Positions 36,872 to 47,206 of a DNA stretch of 64,000 nt are shown here, one piece after another. The DNA is from Williamsia muralis NBRC 105860 (GTDB taxonomy: Bacteria > Actinomycetota > Actinomycetes > Mycobacteriales > Mycobacteriaceae): positions 62,001 through 126,000 of the forward strand of contig NZ_BDAP01000002.1 in NCBI RefSeq assembly GCF_001598915.1. Reading direction: 5' to 3'. How positions within the stretch are numbered: position 1 is the first letter of the stretch; every line of letters starts with the position of its first letter. The position numbers and the translations under genes were made by a program. Below the pieces are notes generated by a model. The model saw nothing but the letters and a program-made list of their open reading frames with translations. It made no database searches and was not told where the DNA came from.

Positions 36872-38539
36872 TTGACCGATCGGCGGGGAATTCTCGGCTG
36901 TGCTCCCCGGAAGGATCGCCACATCACTCTGTCGTCTGCGCCACATGAGATCTACCTCGTTCCTCCGGAGCTCGACAAACCGGAGGCCGTCCTTCGTGAG
37001 TCACCGGCTTCGGTCGCGCGGCTCCGGGAGCGGCCCGACGTCGTCGGGTTCGAGGGTCGATACGCGCTGACCATCACCTCGACCACACCTCACCAGGCGA
37101 TGGTCGAGGATCTGCTGTTCATCCGCGATGTCCTCGACGACGCGCAGATCGAATACCTGCTTGTGCGCGGGAACGACGAACGTCCGGTGATCGCGGTGGC
37201 ATGGACCAACCGCAAAGCGATGACACGAGCTCTCGCGGATGCTTGCGAACGCGAACCGTTCTACTCGAAAACCGTTGACGCAGAACGCGGTAAGGCAGTC
37301 TTCGTCGGCGACGGACGTCTGTCGGCGTCGTCCAAGGCGCGGATCTTCCGGCTCTACCGGCCACGGGTGGAACCCGGCAGCGGCTTGCATTACGGCGCAT
37401 CCACGGCTGTACAGGTGGAGCTGTGGTCGTTCACGCCGTCGGAAATCATTCTCCCGATCGAGAATTCGCTCACCCGTCGCACGATCCGCAAAGAAGAAGC
37501 GGTGCGCGGAACGGTGGAGAAGTTCGGCAAGACATGGCCGACCATCGAGAACATGTTTGCCGGCCACGCCTCCGACATCAACTTCGACATCGACATCGTC
37601 TTCTCCTGGGTCGACGGTTCGTCGGCCGAGTTCCAGGCCCAGCGCGCCAAGCGCATGCAGAACTACGTTGTCGGAGAAGGGGATGCGTCGGCCGCGCGGT
37701 ACCGGCAGATCGACGAGCTGAAGTACGCGTTGCGGTCGGTGTACATGTACGCACCCTGGGTACGCCGCATCTTCGTGGCCACCGACTCCGAGCGGCCGTC
37801 CTGGCTGGCCGACGACCCGCGGGTGACCTTCGTGCCGAGCGAGGAGTTCTTCGCCGACACATCGGTTCTGCCGACACACAATTCGCAGGCCGTGGAATGC
37901 CAGCTGCACCGTATACCGGGGTTGTCGGAGCATTTCCTGTACTCGAACGACGACATGTTCTTCGGCCGGCCGGTCAGCCCTGAGGCGTTCTTCTCCTCCG
38001 GCGGCGTGAGCATGTTCATCGAGGCAACCACACGCATCGGTCTCGGATACAGCGACCAGGACCGCAGCGGGTTCGAGAATGCGGCGAGGGTGAACCGCCG
38101 GTTGTTGCAGGATCGGTTCGGGCTCATGACAACTCGGCACCTCGAACATGCCGCCACCCCTCTGCGCAAGAGTGTGCTCGAAGAGATGGAGAGGGAGTTC
38201 CCCGCGGAGTTCGCCGCCACCGCGGCGAGTGCGTTCCGGTCGAGCAGCAACATCTCGGTGACCAACTCGCTCTACCACTATTACGCGTTGATGACCGGGC
38301 GTGCGGTGGTGCAGAAGGACGCGAAGGTGCGCTACATCGACACCACGGAGTACGCCGGGCTCAAGGACATGGAAAAGATGCTCCCCAAGCGTGCGGTGGA
38401 CTTCTTCTGCCTCAACGACGGCAGCGTTCCGGAGGTCGACCTCGAACTGCGGACGCAGACGGTCACGAGCTTCCTCGACCGCTACTTCCCCATCGTCGCC
38501 CCGTGGGAGACTGCCGCGGCGTCATCGTCTTTCGCGTAG
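36872..38539 (+). CDS. Stealth family sugar-1-phosphate transferase
   Basis: Predicted polysaccharide phosphotransferase that joins hexose 1-phosphates to a glycan. The N-terminal 215 residues are unrecognised; the Stealth core follows: CR1 DIDIVFSWVDGSSAEF, CR2 RYRQIDELKYALRSV with VTFVPSEEFF and HFLYSNDDMFFGR, CR3 around LEHAATPLRKSVLEEM, and CR4 in the C-terminal 60 residues. Start uncertain: TTG 36872 gives 555 residues but has weak support. No glycan cluster is adjacent; it is divergent from sigM. In pathogens such proteins build capsules; the product here is unknown. Confidence 0.85.
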   Translation: MTDRRGILGCAPRKDRHITLSSAPHEIYLVPPELDKPEAVLRESPASVARLRERPDVVGFEGRYALTITSTTPHQAMVEDLLFIRDVLDDAQIEYLLVRGNDERPVIAVAWTNRKAMTRALADACEREPFYSKTVDAERGKAVFVGDGRLSASSKARIFRLYRPRVEPGSGLHYGASTAVQVELWSFTPSEIILPIENSLTRRTIRKEEAVRGTVEKFGKTWPTIENMFAGHASDINFDIDIVFSWVDGSSAEFQAQRAKRMQNYVVGEGDASAARYRQIDELKYALRSVYMYAPWVRRIFVATDSERPSWLADDPRVTFVPSEEFFADTSVLPTHNSQAVECQLHRIPGLSEHFLYSNDDMFFGRPVSPEAFFSSGGVSMFIEATTRIGLGYSDQDRSGFENAARVNRRLLQDRFGLMTTRHLEHAATPLRKSVLEEMEREFPAEFAATAASAFRSSSNISVTNSLYHYYALMTGRAVVQKDAKVRYIDTTEYAGLKDMEKMLPKRAVDFFCLNDGSVPEVDLELRTQTVTSFLDRYFPIVAPWETAAASSSFA

Positions 38540-38555
38540 TCGGCCACACGTCCGC

Positions 38556-39467
38556 TCAGACGCGGCTGACCGAATCGGCTCTGCGGCCGTCGGCGATGAC
38601 AATCCCTGCCTCGGCCAATCGGCGAGCGCTCTCGGCCGGCGAAACATACTCTCCGACAGTCTCATACGTACCGATCGGCACCGCTGAGTGGACGATGGTG
38701 GTGTCGTAGACATGCACCAGGTTGTAACCTTGGCCTCCGTCGCGGCCGCGCATGGCGCCGGCAGGGACATTGAGATCTTGGTTGTAGCAGGTGGCTGCGG
38801 CCACCGATACCGGGATGCCCGCGAAGGTGGCGGTGGTGGAGTAGTGCAGGTGTCCGGCGATGATTGACCGTACATCGCTGCCGCGCAACACATCTGCGAG
38901 ACGATCCTGGCCGTGTAACTCCACCAGGACAGCCAGGTCGAGCACACAGGGTACCGGGGGGTGGTGCATTGCGAGAATGGTCCCGAAGTCGGCGGGGGTG
39001 GCGAGAACCCCTGCCAGCCAATCGAGTTGTTCGTCGGCGATCTCGCCGTGGTGGAGCCCGGGAACGGTTGTGTCGAGGGTGACGATCCGCAGACCGTCGA
39101 TGTCGTACACCGCGTCGACCGCTGCGGTCGAGGGCTCCTGGTCGAGCAGTTTCACCCGGAAGTTCGCGCGGTCGTCGTGATTGCCCATCGCCCAGATCAA
39201 CTGGGCTCCGAGGTCGTCGGCGACAGGCTGGACCATCGTCCGGAGGGTGTCGTAGGCGCGCGAATCACCCTTGTCGGCGAGGTCGCCGGTGAAGACCAGC
39301 GCATCGATCCTCGATCCGGAACCGGTGAGTTCGGTGAGTATCTGACGAAGGCGTGAGGTGCTGTCCACTCCCCCGTAGAGATCGCCGTCGCCGTCGATGA
39401 GGTGGGTGTCGCTGACGTGCACGATGCAGTGGTTGGGCCGGGGATACTCGGCCGTCCGAGCCATCAT
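38556..39467 (-). CDS. cpdA: 3',5'-cyclic nucleotide phosphodiesterase (Rv0805-like)
   Basis: Class III metallophosphoesterase that hydrolyses cAMP. Metal ligands are seen in [30 protein letters not shown] and AGHLHYS. The whole length aligns by eye with M. tuberculosis Rv0805 (for example [45 protein letters not shown]). 303 residues; two adjoining ATGs at 39467 and 39464. It converges with the Stealth gene 16 bp away. Confidence 0.93.
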   Translation of the reverse strand: MMARTAEYPRPNHCIVHVSDTHLIDGDGDLYGGVDSTSRLRQILTELTGSGSRIDALVFTGDLADKGDSRAYDTLRTMVQPVADDLGAQLIWAMGNHDDRANFRVKLLDQEPSTAAVDAVYDIDGLRIVTLDTTVPGLHHGEIADEQLDWLAGVLATPADFGTILAMHHPPVPCVLDLAVLVELHGQDRLADVLRGSDVRSIIAGHLHYSTTATFAGIPVSVAAATCYNQDLNVPAGAMRGRDGGQGYNLVHVYDTTIVHSAVPIGTYETVGEYVSPAESARRLAEAGIVIADGRRADSVSRV

Positions 39468-39686
39468 CGGTCTCTCGCTTCCGATCGGATTGGCGCTGGA
39501 GGAGACTGCTGGCGTGGAGTGGTGCGGTGATCAGGTGACCGCCGCGGTGTCCACAGTAGCCAAACAGTCTGAAACTGCCAGCCGGGGCCCGTGCCGCCGC
39601 GGCAGGGTGAACAGCTGCGGTCGCGCGGATGTCGCGGCACCTGGACCGGTCTGGCACGCTGGGAGCCGCCTGAGAGGTGGAGAGCT

Positions 39687-40151
39687 GTGAAGATCGTTCG
39701 CCGGCTGCGTCGCGCCGCCCGCATCATCCTCATCGACGAGGAGGGCCGCACGCTGCTGTTCCGGGGTGTGGATCCACAGAACCCGTCGGCCGGGCCGTGG
39801 TGGTTCACCCCTGGTGGCGGCCGAGAAGGCGATGAGACCGATGAACAGGCGGCGCGCCGTGAGGTGTACGAGGAGACCGGCTTGCAGGTCGCCGAGATGT
39901 CGGCGCCCGTCTATGCCCGCGAGTTCGACATCGTCTTCGGGGGCGAGCCGATCCATCAGGTGGAGACCTACTTCGTGGCGCATGTGGGAACGTTCGAGCC
40001 CCACTCGGCGGGCTGGACGGATTTGGAGCGCAGCTCGATACTCGGCCATCGGTGGTGGAAGCCCGAGGAGATCGAATCGAGCGACGAGATGATCTACCCG
40101 GGCAATCTCGCGGATCTGGTCCGACAGCACCTGGGCAGCCCCAGCGAGTGA
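39687..40151 (+). CDS. NUDIX hydrolase
   Basis: Pyrophosphohydrolase of unknown substrate. The NUDIX box GGGREGDETDEQAARREVYEETGL carries the catalytic REVYEETGL glutamates (shown in family form). 154 residues from GTG 39687, preceded by AGGTGGAG. Basic N-terminus KIVRRLRRAARIILID, typical of short MutT-like proteins. It lies between cpdA (divergent) and tag (convergent), the latter 27 bp away. Confidence 0.88.
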   Translation: MKIVRRLRRAARIILIDEEGRTLLFRGVDPQNPSAGPWWFTPGGGREGDETDEQAARREVYEETGLQVAEMSAPVYAREFDIVFGGEPIHQVETYFVAHVGTFEPHSAGWTDLERSSILGHRWWKPEEIESSDEMIYPGNLADLVRQHLGSPSE

Positions 40152-40178
40152 CACCCACGAGCTCGGGTTGCCGGCCCA

Positions 40179-40787
40179 TCAGGGCCAGATACCGGAACTG
40201 CCGCGTCGGTGGGAGCTCAACAGATGGGTGTCGACGATACCGATGGCCTCCATCAAGGCGAACATCGTGGTGGGCCCGACAAACCGGAAGCCGCGTGCGC
40301 GCAGGGCCTTCGACATCGCGATGGATTCAGCCGAGGTGGTCGGCACGTCGGCCATCTCCTCGGGCTCAGGGGTGCGATCGGGTTTGAACGACCACAGGAA
40401 GTCGACCAGGCCACCATCTTCGCGCAATTGCTGTGTGGCTCTGGCATTCCCGATGGCGGCCTCGATCTTGCCGCGATGGCGGATGATGCGCGCGTCGGCC
40501 AGCATCGCGTCGACCTCGCGGTCGCCGAACGCGGCGACGGTGTCGACGTCGAAATCGCGGAAGACCTCGCGGAAGGCGGGCCGCTTGCGCAGGATCGTCG
40601 CCCACGACAGGCCGGCCTGAAAGCCTTCCAGCACAAGTCTTTCGAAGTGGGCATTCTCGCCGGAGACCGGCATGCCCCACTCGTTGTCGTAGTAGTCGCG
40701 CATCAGGCCGGTCTGTGCGGCCCACAGAGGACGGATGAGCCCGTCCTCACACCGCACTGCACCCGCGGGCAGCCCGTCGGTTGTCAC
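40179..40787 (-). CDS. tag: DNA-3-methyladenine glycosylase I
   Basis: Removes 3-methyladenine from alkylated DNA. Typical segments: DYYDNEWGMPV, LVLEGFQAGLSWATILRKRPAFREVFRDFD, DARIIRHRGKIEAAIGNA and RARGFRFVGPTTMFALMEAIGIVDTHLLSSHRR. 202 residues, normal; GTG start at 40787. It begins 12 bp after the murJ stop on the same strand and may be read through from that operon. Confidence 0.95.
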   Translation of the reverse strand: MTTDGLPAGAVRCEDGLIRPLWAAQTGLMRDYYDNEWGMPVSGENAHFERLVLEGFQAGLSWATILRKRPAFREVFRDFDVDTVAAFGDREVDAMLADARIIRHRGKIEAAIGNARATQQLREDGGLVDFLWSFKPDRTPEPEEMADVPTTSAESIAMSKALRARGFRFVGPTTMFALMEAIGIVDTHLLSSHRRGSSGIWP

Positions 40788-40799
40788 CGCCTTGTCGGC

Positions 40800-43700
40800 C
40801 TAGGAACCGGTGAGCGTGACTTGGGCGACCGACCCCTGGAAGCGGCCGCTGTCGTTGCGGGGCAACGACGTCAGCCACACCATGACGTACCGCGAGGGGC
40901 CGGCGCCGGCGATCGGGATGGTGGTGGTCTCGTTGTCCAGGGTCGCTGCCCCGACCTGTGTGGTGGCCTCGAACGGGGCGCGTGGGTCGTCGGCGGTGCG
41001 GATCTGGACCTGGAGGCCCGGTGTGGGGGTCCGGATGACGGCCTCGGTCAGGGTGGCGTCGCGGTCCAGTGTGAACATCAGTCCCAGACCGGGTTTGAGG
41101 TTTCCGAAACGCGGTCCGCCGCGGTACTCGTCCGTCTGCCATGCCGGGGCCTGGCCCGAGATGACGTTGTTCAAGTTCGTCCGGCTGTCCGGCTCCTGAT
41201 CGGAGTAGTCGAGCATCGTCACGCCGGTCAACGCGAGCGGGGCCGACCCGACGGCAGGCGCGGGTGCGCCAGGGGACGGGGCGCCGGCCGAGGACGAGAA
41301 GATCTTGTCGATGTCAGGGGTGTCGTTGCTGCCGCCCACCGAGTTCGAGATCCAGACCACCATCGCGATGATGAGGAACAACGTGAGCAGCACGGCCCCG
41401 GCGATCAGCGCCATCATCCGCACCGACCGTGGCTTCTTACCGTCACCCCCGGTCCCGAGCATGCGCGGCGTCGCGCGCGACGACGAACCGGGTCCGTCGT
41501 CGTCGCGGACCTGCGCGATGAGATCGGTCTTCTGATCCAGCACGCTTGCCTGGTCGAGAACGTGCTGAACCGTTGCCGCGGTGCGTATCCCGCTGTTCCC
41601 CTCGAGAGCCCGGGCGGCGACCGCCGAGATCTCGAACGGGACGTCGGGACGCTCGGCGCGTGGCTCGCGGGGCAGGTCGCCGGGTCCGGGTGATGCCGGG
41701 TGCAGTCCCCCGACGGGCTCGTTCGACGTGCGGTTGGTCGCCAGTTCCCTACCGGTGTCGGCGTCGAGTGGCCAACGGGCCAGCAACAGTGCGTACAGGA
41801 CGGCACCGAGACCACGGACGTCGGTGGACTTGTCGGAGTCGGCCAGCGTGCCGGGGAACGCGACGAACGCGTTGCCGTCCTGGCTGATCCGGATGCGTTC
41901 GGGATGGTCGATGGACAGTGCGCCGCCGTTGCGATGCGCCGATTCGGCCGCGGCTGCGAGCGCCCGGACGGCGCGGGCCGCACCGACCGGAGACGGACTG
42001 GTCTTGGCGACATCGGCCAGTGACGAGCTCGGAACCCATTCGGCGACAACGATTCCGCCGGACGATCCGCGCACCACGTCGAGTACCCGAGCGATTCCGG
42101 GCGAGTTGATGCGTCCCAGCCGCAGGGTGCGCGAGAGCACCGCCTGCGGACCCTCATCGCGCGGATCGATACGCACGCCCGGGTCAGGTGGTGGTGCGAC
42201 CTGCAGAGCGTCGACGAACGTCAAGGCGACATCGCGGTCCAGGTTGATGTCACGGGCCTGCCAGAACTGGAGTCCGCGTGCGCCACCGTGGTGCTGCAGC
42301 AGACGGTAGCGGCCACCGGCGACGGCAGCGCCCGGGACCAGCCGCGGTCCGCGACGTGGCCGTAGGCCCGGCAATGGCGCCTCGGGAGGACGTGGGGGTC
42401 CGTCGCCTGCCGCCGCGGGTGGGCGAGGTCCGGGGGGACCTGATGCGGGACGGTCGCCCGGCGGTTGCTCGGGAGCCGGCTGACGGGCGCCGGCCTGACT
42501 GGGCATCGCCTTGGTGGCGGGACCGTCTTCTGGCGAGACGGCGGTGGAACCGGCAGCAGGCGTGGGCGGCCCGGCCGGTTTGCTGTCGGGCTCTGGTTTG
42601 TTCAAGGCACCTGCTCCTCTCCTCCGATAGCGAAGATCTTGGGGTTGGCGGACGCCCATTCCGGCGGCACCACCACTGGTGACCGAATACGCCTGCCAAC
42701 TCGATGTTCCCCGGTCGAAGCGCTGAATGACCTCGACCTGACCAGAATACGGAACCGATTCGTCCCCAGAGATCCGCGGGAATTGAACGGTCATGGTGGC
42801 AGCGCCGTCGGTGGCGGGTTCGGGGGCCGGGGCGACAGCGGGGATGAACCGGCCGATGACCCGCCGGACTGCGACCACCACTGCGAGCACGTCGGGAACA
42901 CGCAGCAGGGTCAGGACCGTGTAGGTGAGGCCGATGGAGACGACCGCGACGAGCAAGAGATAGGCGAGGGAGCCGATCTTGCCGTGGTCGGTGCTGAGCC
43001 GGTGCAGTCCGGACACCTCGGCCAGCGCCCACACCAGGGCGCTGCACGCCACCGACACCACGATGGTCCAGATGACCGTGCGGCCGACGTTGGTCATTCT
43101 TGCGCCACCGAGCCTGCTACGCAGCAGATAGTGACCGACCACCGCACCGACGAGGTAGCCGAGACCGTTGGACAGGGCCAGCCACCGGACGATCGCGTCG
43201 GGGTCGTCGAACAGGACCGGGCCGAGATAGGACGCTGCCACCTTCACCGCGGTGATCCCGATGACCATGTACGTCGGGGTCCAGGCGTCCTCGCGGGCGT
43301 AGAACACACGGAGCTGCACCAGTGTCATCGCGTACGGGATCATCGTGAACGCGCCCCACGAGAGCACGCTGCCGAGCTGTGAGGCGGTGTCGGCGTCGAA
43401 CTTGCCGAAGTTGAACACGGCGACACCGATGGCCGGCCCGAAGAACGTCATGAACGCGATGACCGGCACCAGCGAGACCATCGTCAACCGGGTGGCCAGT
43501 GAGAGATCGTCGACCACCGAGTGGGTGTCGTCGGCGGCGGCATTACGGGAGAGGCGGGGCATGATCGCGGTCAGGATGGTCACGCCGAGTACGCCATAGG
43601 GCAACTGGAGGAGCTGCCAGTGTGTCGCGTAGACGCTGACGCCGGCTTCGGTTGCGCTCGAGGCGATGCGATAGGTGACGATCAGACCGACCTGCAGTAC

Positions 43701-44639
43701 TGCGACGTACAGAACGATGGCAAGCGCCATGTTGCCGAACTTGCGCAACCTGTCGTCCAGACCCCACTGCAGTTTCAGCTTCACCCCGCTGCGCCGGATG
43801 GCTGGGAGCAGGACCGCGGTCTGGGCGATCACGCCGAGAGTGGTGCCGACGCCCAGGATCAGGAGCTTGGTGTCGCCCATGCTGACCGGGTTCAGCGAGA
43901 TGTCACCCGGGGCGGCCGCATAGGCGATCAGGGTGACTATCTGTACGACGTTGTTGAGCACGGGTGCCCAGGCGCCGGGCTTGAAGAAGCCCTTCATGTT
44001 CAGGATGGCGATGAACAGCGCCGACAACCCGTAGAACAGCACGGCGGGCATCAGCAGGAACGCGAGTGCGGTGGCGAGGTCGCGGTTGACCTTGCCGTCA
44101 CCGAGGTTGAGCATCGTGAGCGCGGGCGCAGCGATCAGGGCCGCGAGGGTGGCCACCCCCAGCACGGTCACCGCGAGGGTGAAGATGCGGTTGATGAATC
44201 CCACTCCCCCGTCCGCATCTTCGGATTCGGCGCGTACCAGGACCGGGATCACGATGGCGGTGAGGACGGCACCGAGGACCACCTCGGCGACCATGTTGGG
44301 CAGCACATAGGCGGCCTGGAATGAGGAAGCGACCGCGGCGCCGAGCAGAGCCAGCACCAGGACCGTGCGTACGAATCCGGTGATGCGTGAGACAAGGGTG
44401 GCCAGCGCAATGGATCCGCTGGTGCGCAGGACGCTGTCGTCGGACGGCTGTTCGCGGACGCGGGCACCGGGGTCGATCGCCGTGGACGTCGTCATCTTGC
44501 CGGACGCAGCCGAGGCCAGCTCACCGGCTGTCGGGCGTGGTCCGGGTGCGGGGTCGCGTGGTGCACCGGGCGGGACCCCCACAGACCGGGGCGGGGGCCG
44601 TCGGCGCGGAGGTGGCGGCTGCATTCCACCGTTGGTCAT
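40800..44639 (-). CDS. murJ: Lipid II flippase MurJ fused to a pseudokinase and C-terminal sugar-binding-like domain
   Basis: Flips lipid II across the membrane for peptidoglycan synthesis. 1279 residues. A Pro-rich N-terminus (1-70) leads to the MurJ domain with about 14 helices (about 75-590: ATLVSRITGFVRTVLVLALLG, GPAIGVAVFNFGKFD). After a Pro-rich linker comes a kinase-like domain (about 745-990) lacking catalytic HRD and DFG residues (AHRNGGALSIDHPERIRI and AFPGTL in their places). A membrane helix (about 1060-1085) precedes an extracellular beta domain. This matches Rv3910, whose pseudokinase is phosphorylated by PknB and binds FhaA. Starts by ATGA overlap with the DUF6049 gene. Confidence 0.94.
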   Translation of the reverse strand: MTNGGMQPPPPRRRPPPRSVGVPPGAPRDPAPGPRPTAGELASAASGKMTTSTAIDPGARVREQPSDDSVLRTSGSIALATLVSRITGFVRTVLVLALLGAAVASSFQAAYVLPNMVAEVVLGAVLTAIVIPVLVRAESEDADGGVGFINRIFTLAVTVLGVATLAALIAAPALTMLNLGDGKVNRDLATALAFLLMPAVLFYGLSALFIAILNMKGFFKPGAWAPVLNNVVQIVTLIAYAAAPGDISLNPVSMGDTKLLILGVGTTLGVIAQTAVLLPAIRRSGVKLKLQWGLDDRLRKFGNMALAIVLYVAVLQVGLIVTYRIASSATEAGVSVYATHWQLLQLPYGVLGVTILTAIMPRLSRNAAADDTHSVVDDLSLATRLTMVSLVPVIAFMTFFGPAIGVAVFNFGKFDADTASQLGSVLSWGAFTMIPYAMTLVQLRVFYAREDAWTPTYMVIGITAVKVAASYLGPVLFDDPDAIVRWLALSNGLGYLVGAVVGHYLLRSRLGGARMTNVGRTVIWTIVVSVACSALVWALAEVSGLHRLSTDHGKIGSLAYLLLVAVVSIGLTYTVLTLLRVPDVLAVVVAVRRVIGRFIPAVAPAPEPATDGAATMTVQFPRISGDESVPYSGQVEVIQRFDRGTSSWQAYSVTSGGAAGMGVRQPQDLRYRRRGAGALNKPEPDSKPAGPPTPAAGSTAVSPEDGPATKAMPSQAGARQPAPEQPPGDRPASGPPGPRPPAAAGDGPPRPPEAPLPGLRPRRGPRLVPGAAVAGGRYRLLQHHGGARGLQFWQARDINLDRDVALTFVDALQVAPPPDPGVRIDPRDEGPQAVLSRTLRLGRINSPGIARVLDVVRGSSGGIVVAEWVPSSSLADVAKTSPSPVGAARAVRALAAAAESAHRNGGALSIDHPERIRISQDGNAFVAFPGTLADSDKSTDVRGLGAVLYALLLARWPLDADTGRELATNRTSNEPVGGLHPASPGPGDLPREPRAERPDVPFEISAVAARALEGNSGIRTAATVQHVLDQASVLDQKTDLIAQVRDDDGPGSSSRATPRMLGTGGDGKKPRSVRMMALIAGAVLLTLFLIIAMVVWISNSVGGSNDTPDIDKIFSSSAGAPSPGAPAPAVGSAPLALTGVTMLDYSDQEPDSRTNLNNVISGQAPAWQTDEYRGGPRFGNLKPGLGLMFTLDRDATLTEAVIRTPTPGLQVQIRTADDPRAPFEATTQVGAATLDNETTTIPIAGAGPSRYVMVWLTSLPRNDSGRFQGSVAQVTLTGS

Positions 44640-47206
44640 GACCTGTCGCCGCCGGTGTCGTGATCAGGGTGATGTCGGCCGAGGTGGTGCTCGCGCTCGG
44701 GTGGACTGTGCAACGCGCGGCTGTCCGCCATCAGACGATCGCGTTCGTCGGGTTCGGGCCGGTCGAGGTCGGCTGGATCGGGTTCCCCACGGAATCGATG
44801 CCACAACCGTCTGCCCGACAAGAACACCAGGAGTGCGCCGGCGCAGATTGTGATGATGAATAGCGGTTTACCATATGCATTGGAATGTACTGACAGGTTG
44901 ATCGAGTCGCCCAACGGGACTCCGCCTGTGGTCACCAGACCGATCTCCACCGTGATCGAACGGGAACGGTCGGCGCGAGTCGGGACCTGGATCTGACGGG
45001 TGCCCCTGGGCGGGATCTCCAACACACCCATGTCTCCGACGGTCATGCCGCTCGGTGCCGAGACGTTCAATCGAGTTCGCATCGCCACGGGCAGATCGTT
45101 GCGGATCACCAGGAGCAACGGGCTGCGTTCGGAAGCCAGGGTGAACCGCCCACCTGGGTCGAGGATGCCCACACCGTTGCGGATGTTCATCAGCGTTGTC
45201 CCGACCGCAGATGTGCGCATCGACGCCGACCGCGCCGCAGCCTGCTGATCCTGCGGCGCCACGGACGCCATCGCCCGCAGCATGTCCTCACGCAGCGGCG
45301 CCAGGTAGGCACCCGGGGTGATCGGCACGTCCGCGCGGCGCGTCATCGAGTCCTGCAGGTCGCGCGTCTGCTGCAGGTCGGCGCGTACCGAGGCGATGAC
45401 CCGGGGATCGGGACCGGTGACGGCGGTCTCGGGTGGGGCCACCAGCTCAGCACCCGCGGGCGCACCCGAGGTGGCGGTGAGATCGGTGGCGATCCCCGCC
45501 AGCGGCCGGGGAATCGCGAGGTCTGAACCGAGCAGCAGAGACATCGCCGACAACACCGCACGGGTGTCATCCTCGGACGCAGACCACGTGGGTGGGGGCA
45601 TCAGCACCGCGCCGCGCCCGATGCGTTCGGCGATCGGGTCGGCCACGGCCTGCGCGTCCGACGATTGCGTGCCCGTGTCGGCCGTCCCGGAGTCGTCGGC
45701 GAGTGTGGACGGTGCGAGCGCAGAGAACATCATCGCCGCGACAGCGTTCTGGCGGCGGACCTGTTCGGTGCCGGCCAGCCAGCCTGCCCGCTGGGCTGTC
45801 GGGGTGACCTGGGCCGACCGCGGACCCGGACCGAGAGACGACAGGCCGCTTGCCACCGCCGGGTCATAGGTCTGGACGGCGAGGTCCTCGCCCAGGGGGT
45901 ATTCGCCGTTCGTCGAGGTGGGGGTGAGGTTTCTGACGCTCGACGCCGCGACGACGGTGCCCACCGCGCCCTTGTCGCGGATCAGTCCGGCGCCTGCGGT
46001 GTCCAGAACCCCCGAGGCCGGAATCGCCAGGCCACGCACACTCTTCACGTTGAGGATGCGGTCGACGATGTCGGCGGGTGCTCGTAATGCGGTGTCGGAC
46101 AGGTCGGAGTCGGCGACCTGGGTCAGCGCGGTGGTGTCGACATGCGCGAACGAGGTGGCCACCACGCACATACCGGTGGCCAGGGCCTGCAGCCGGGCGA
46201 GCCAGGCCGCCGCGACCTCGGATCCGGTGCCCTCCCGAGCTGGACCGGTCGGATCGGCCGGGTCGGTGGTGACCAGATAACTACCGGTCATCGCCTGCAC
46301 GCTGATCAGCAGATCGGGGTCCACCGCCAGACACAGACTGCGCGCCAGCGGCGACTCCAGATCTCGCGTCCGGGTCTGCTCCATGGTCGCCACGAGTCGA
46401 TCGAGACGTCCGCCGGCTGCCAGTGACTGCTCGAGACCGTTGTCCATCAACCGGACGGTCTCGTCGCCTCCCCCGGTGACCCCCGGCGCGAGCGACGCCG
46501 GTGCGGCGATCGGCCAGAGCATGGTCATGCCGACCGGTTGTGAGATGTCCGGGGCCACCGAACCGTCGGCTCCGATGGGCGCGGCGACAGGGTCGCCCGA
46601 GACGTCGTCGTCGGCCTGGGATTGCGCCCGCAGCGGGTTCGGCGGCAGGCCGACCACGGGCAGGAGTACTCGCGCGTCGTCGAGCCGTGCCGGGTTGCCG
46701 AAGTCGGGGGTGCCGTTGACGTTGACCAGCACCGGATAGATACCCGGCTTGTCGATCTGGAAGCTGGGCGCACCAGAAGCATTGACGGACAGATCAATTC
46801 GTAGTGAGAAGGGAATCGACCGCCCGGGTCCGAGCTGCTGACTGACGTCGGTGAAGTCGCCGACGGTCTCGAAGCTGTTCGCGTCGGCGGACAGGGAGTC
46901 GCCGAGGCCGGCACTGGTGGTGATGGCGGCCCCGCGCTGCAGGCGCATGGCGATGTTGCGGACCGGCCGGTCCCCGACGTTGGTCAGCGTCCCGCCGGCG
47001 GTGACGACGCCGGGACTGGAGGTGGTGACTGTGGAGGGATCGATCGACTCGAGCGAGATCCGCAGGAACTCCCCGGTCTGCGAGGTGTCATCGGTCTGCG
47101 AGGTGTCGTCGGCGGGTGCGGCCACCGCCGACACCGCGAGGGGACCGAACACCAGGGCGAGAACGCTGACCAGGATCGTCAGCGCTCGCATCGATCGGCC
47201 GTTCAC
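44636..47206 (-). CDS. Secreted/membrane DUF6049 protein (Rv3909-like)
   Basis: An 856-residue envelope protein of unknown function. It has a signal peptide ([24 protein letters not shown]), a long extracytoplasmic region containing beta-rich segments at both ends ([14 protein letters not shown] near the N-terminus and [25 protein letters not shown] near residue 750) and a C-terminal membrane helix ([18 protein letters not shown]) with a basic tail. GTG 47206; an ATG five codons in is possible. It overlaps the flanking mutT4 and murJ genes by four bases each, so all three are coupled; a role in lipid II export or assembly is inference from this. Confidence 0.9.
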   Translation of the reverse strand: MNGRSMRALTILVSVLALVFGPLAVSAVAAPADDTSQTDDTSQTGEFLRISLESIDPSTVTTSSPGVVTAGGTLTNVGDRPVRNIAMRLQRGAAITTSAGLGDSLSADANSFETVGDFTDVSQQLGPGRSIPFSLRIDLSVNASGAPSFQIDKPGIYPVLVNVNGTPDFGNPARLDDARVLLPVVGLPPNPLRAQSQADDDVSGDPVAAPIGADGSVAPDISQPVGMTMLWPIAAPASLAPGVTGGGDETVRLMDNGLEQSLAAGGRLDRLVATMEQTRTRDLESPLARSLCLAVDPDLLISVQAMTGSYLVTTDPADPTGPAREGTGSEVAAAWLARLQALATGMCVVATSFAHVDTTALTQVADSDLSDTALRAPADIVDRILNVKSVRGLAIPASGVLDTAGAGLIRDKGAVGTVVAASSVRNLTPTSTNGEYPLGEDLAVQTYDPAVASGLSSLGPGPRSAQVTPTAQRAGWLAGTEQVRRQNAVAAMMFSALAPSTLADDSGTADTGTQSSDAQAVADPIAERIGRGAVLMPPPTWSASEDDTRAVLSAMSLLLGSDLAIPRPLAGIATDLTATSGAPAGAELVAPPETAVTGPDPRVIASVRADLQQTRDLQDSMTRRADVPITPGAYLAPLREDMLRAMASVAPQDQQAAARSASMRTSAVGTTLMNIRNGVGILDPGGRFTLASERSPLLLVIRNDLPVAMRTRLNVSAPSGMTVGDMGVLEIPPRGTRQIQVPTRADRSRSITVEIGLVTTGGVPLGDSINLSVHSNAYGKPLFIITICAGALLVFLSGRRLWHRFRGEPDPADLDRPEPDERDRLMADSRALHSPPEREHHLGRHHPDHDTGGDRS

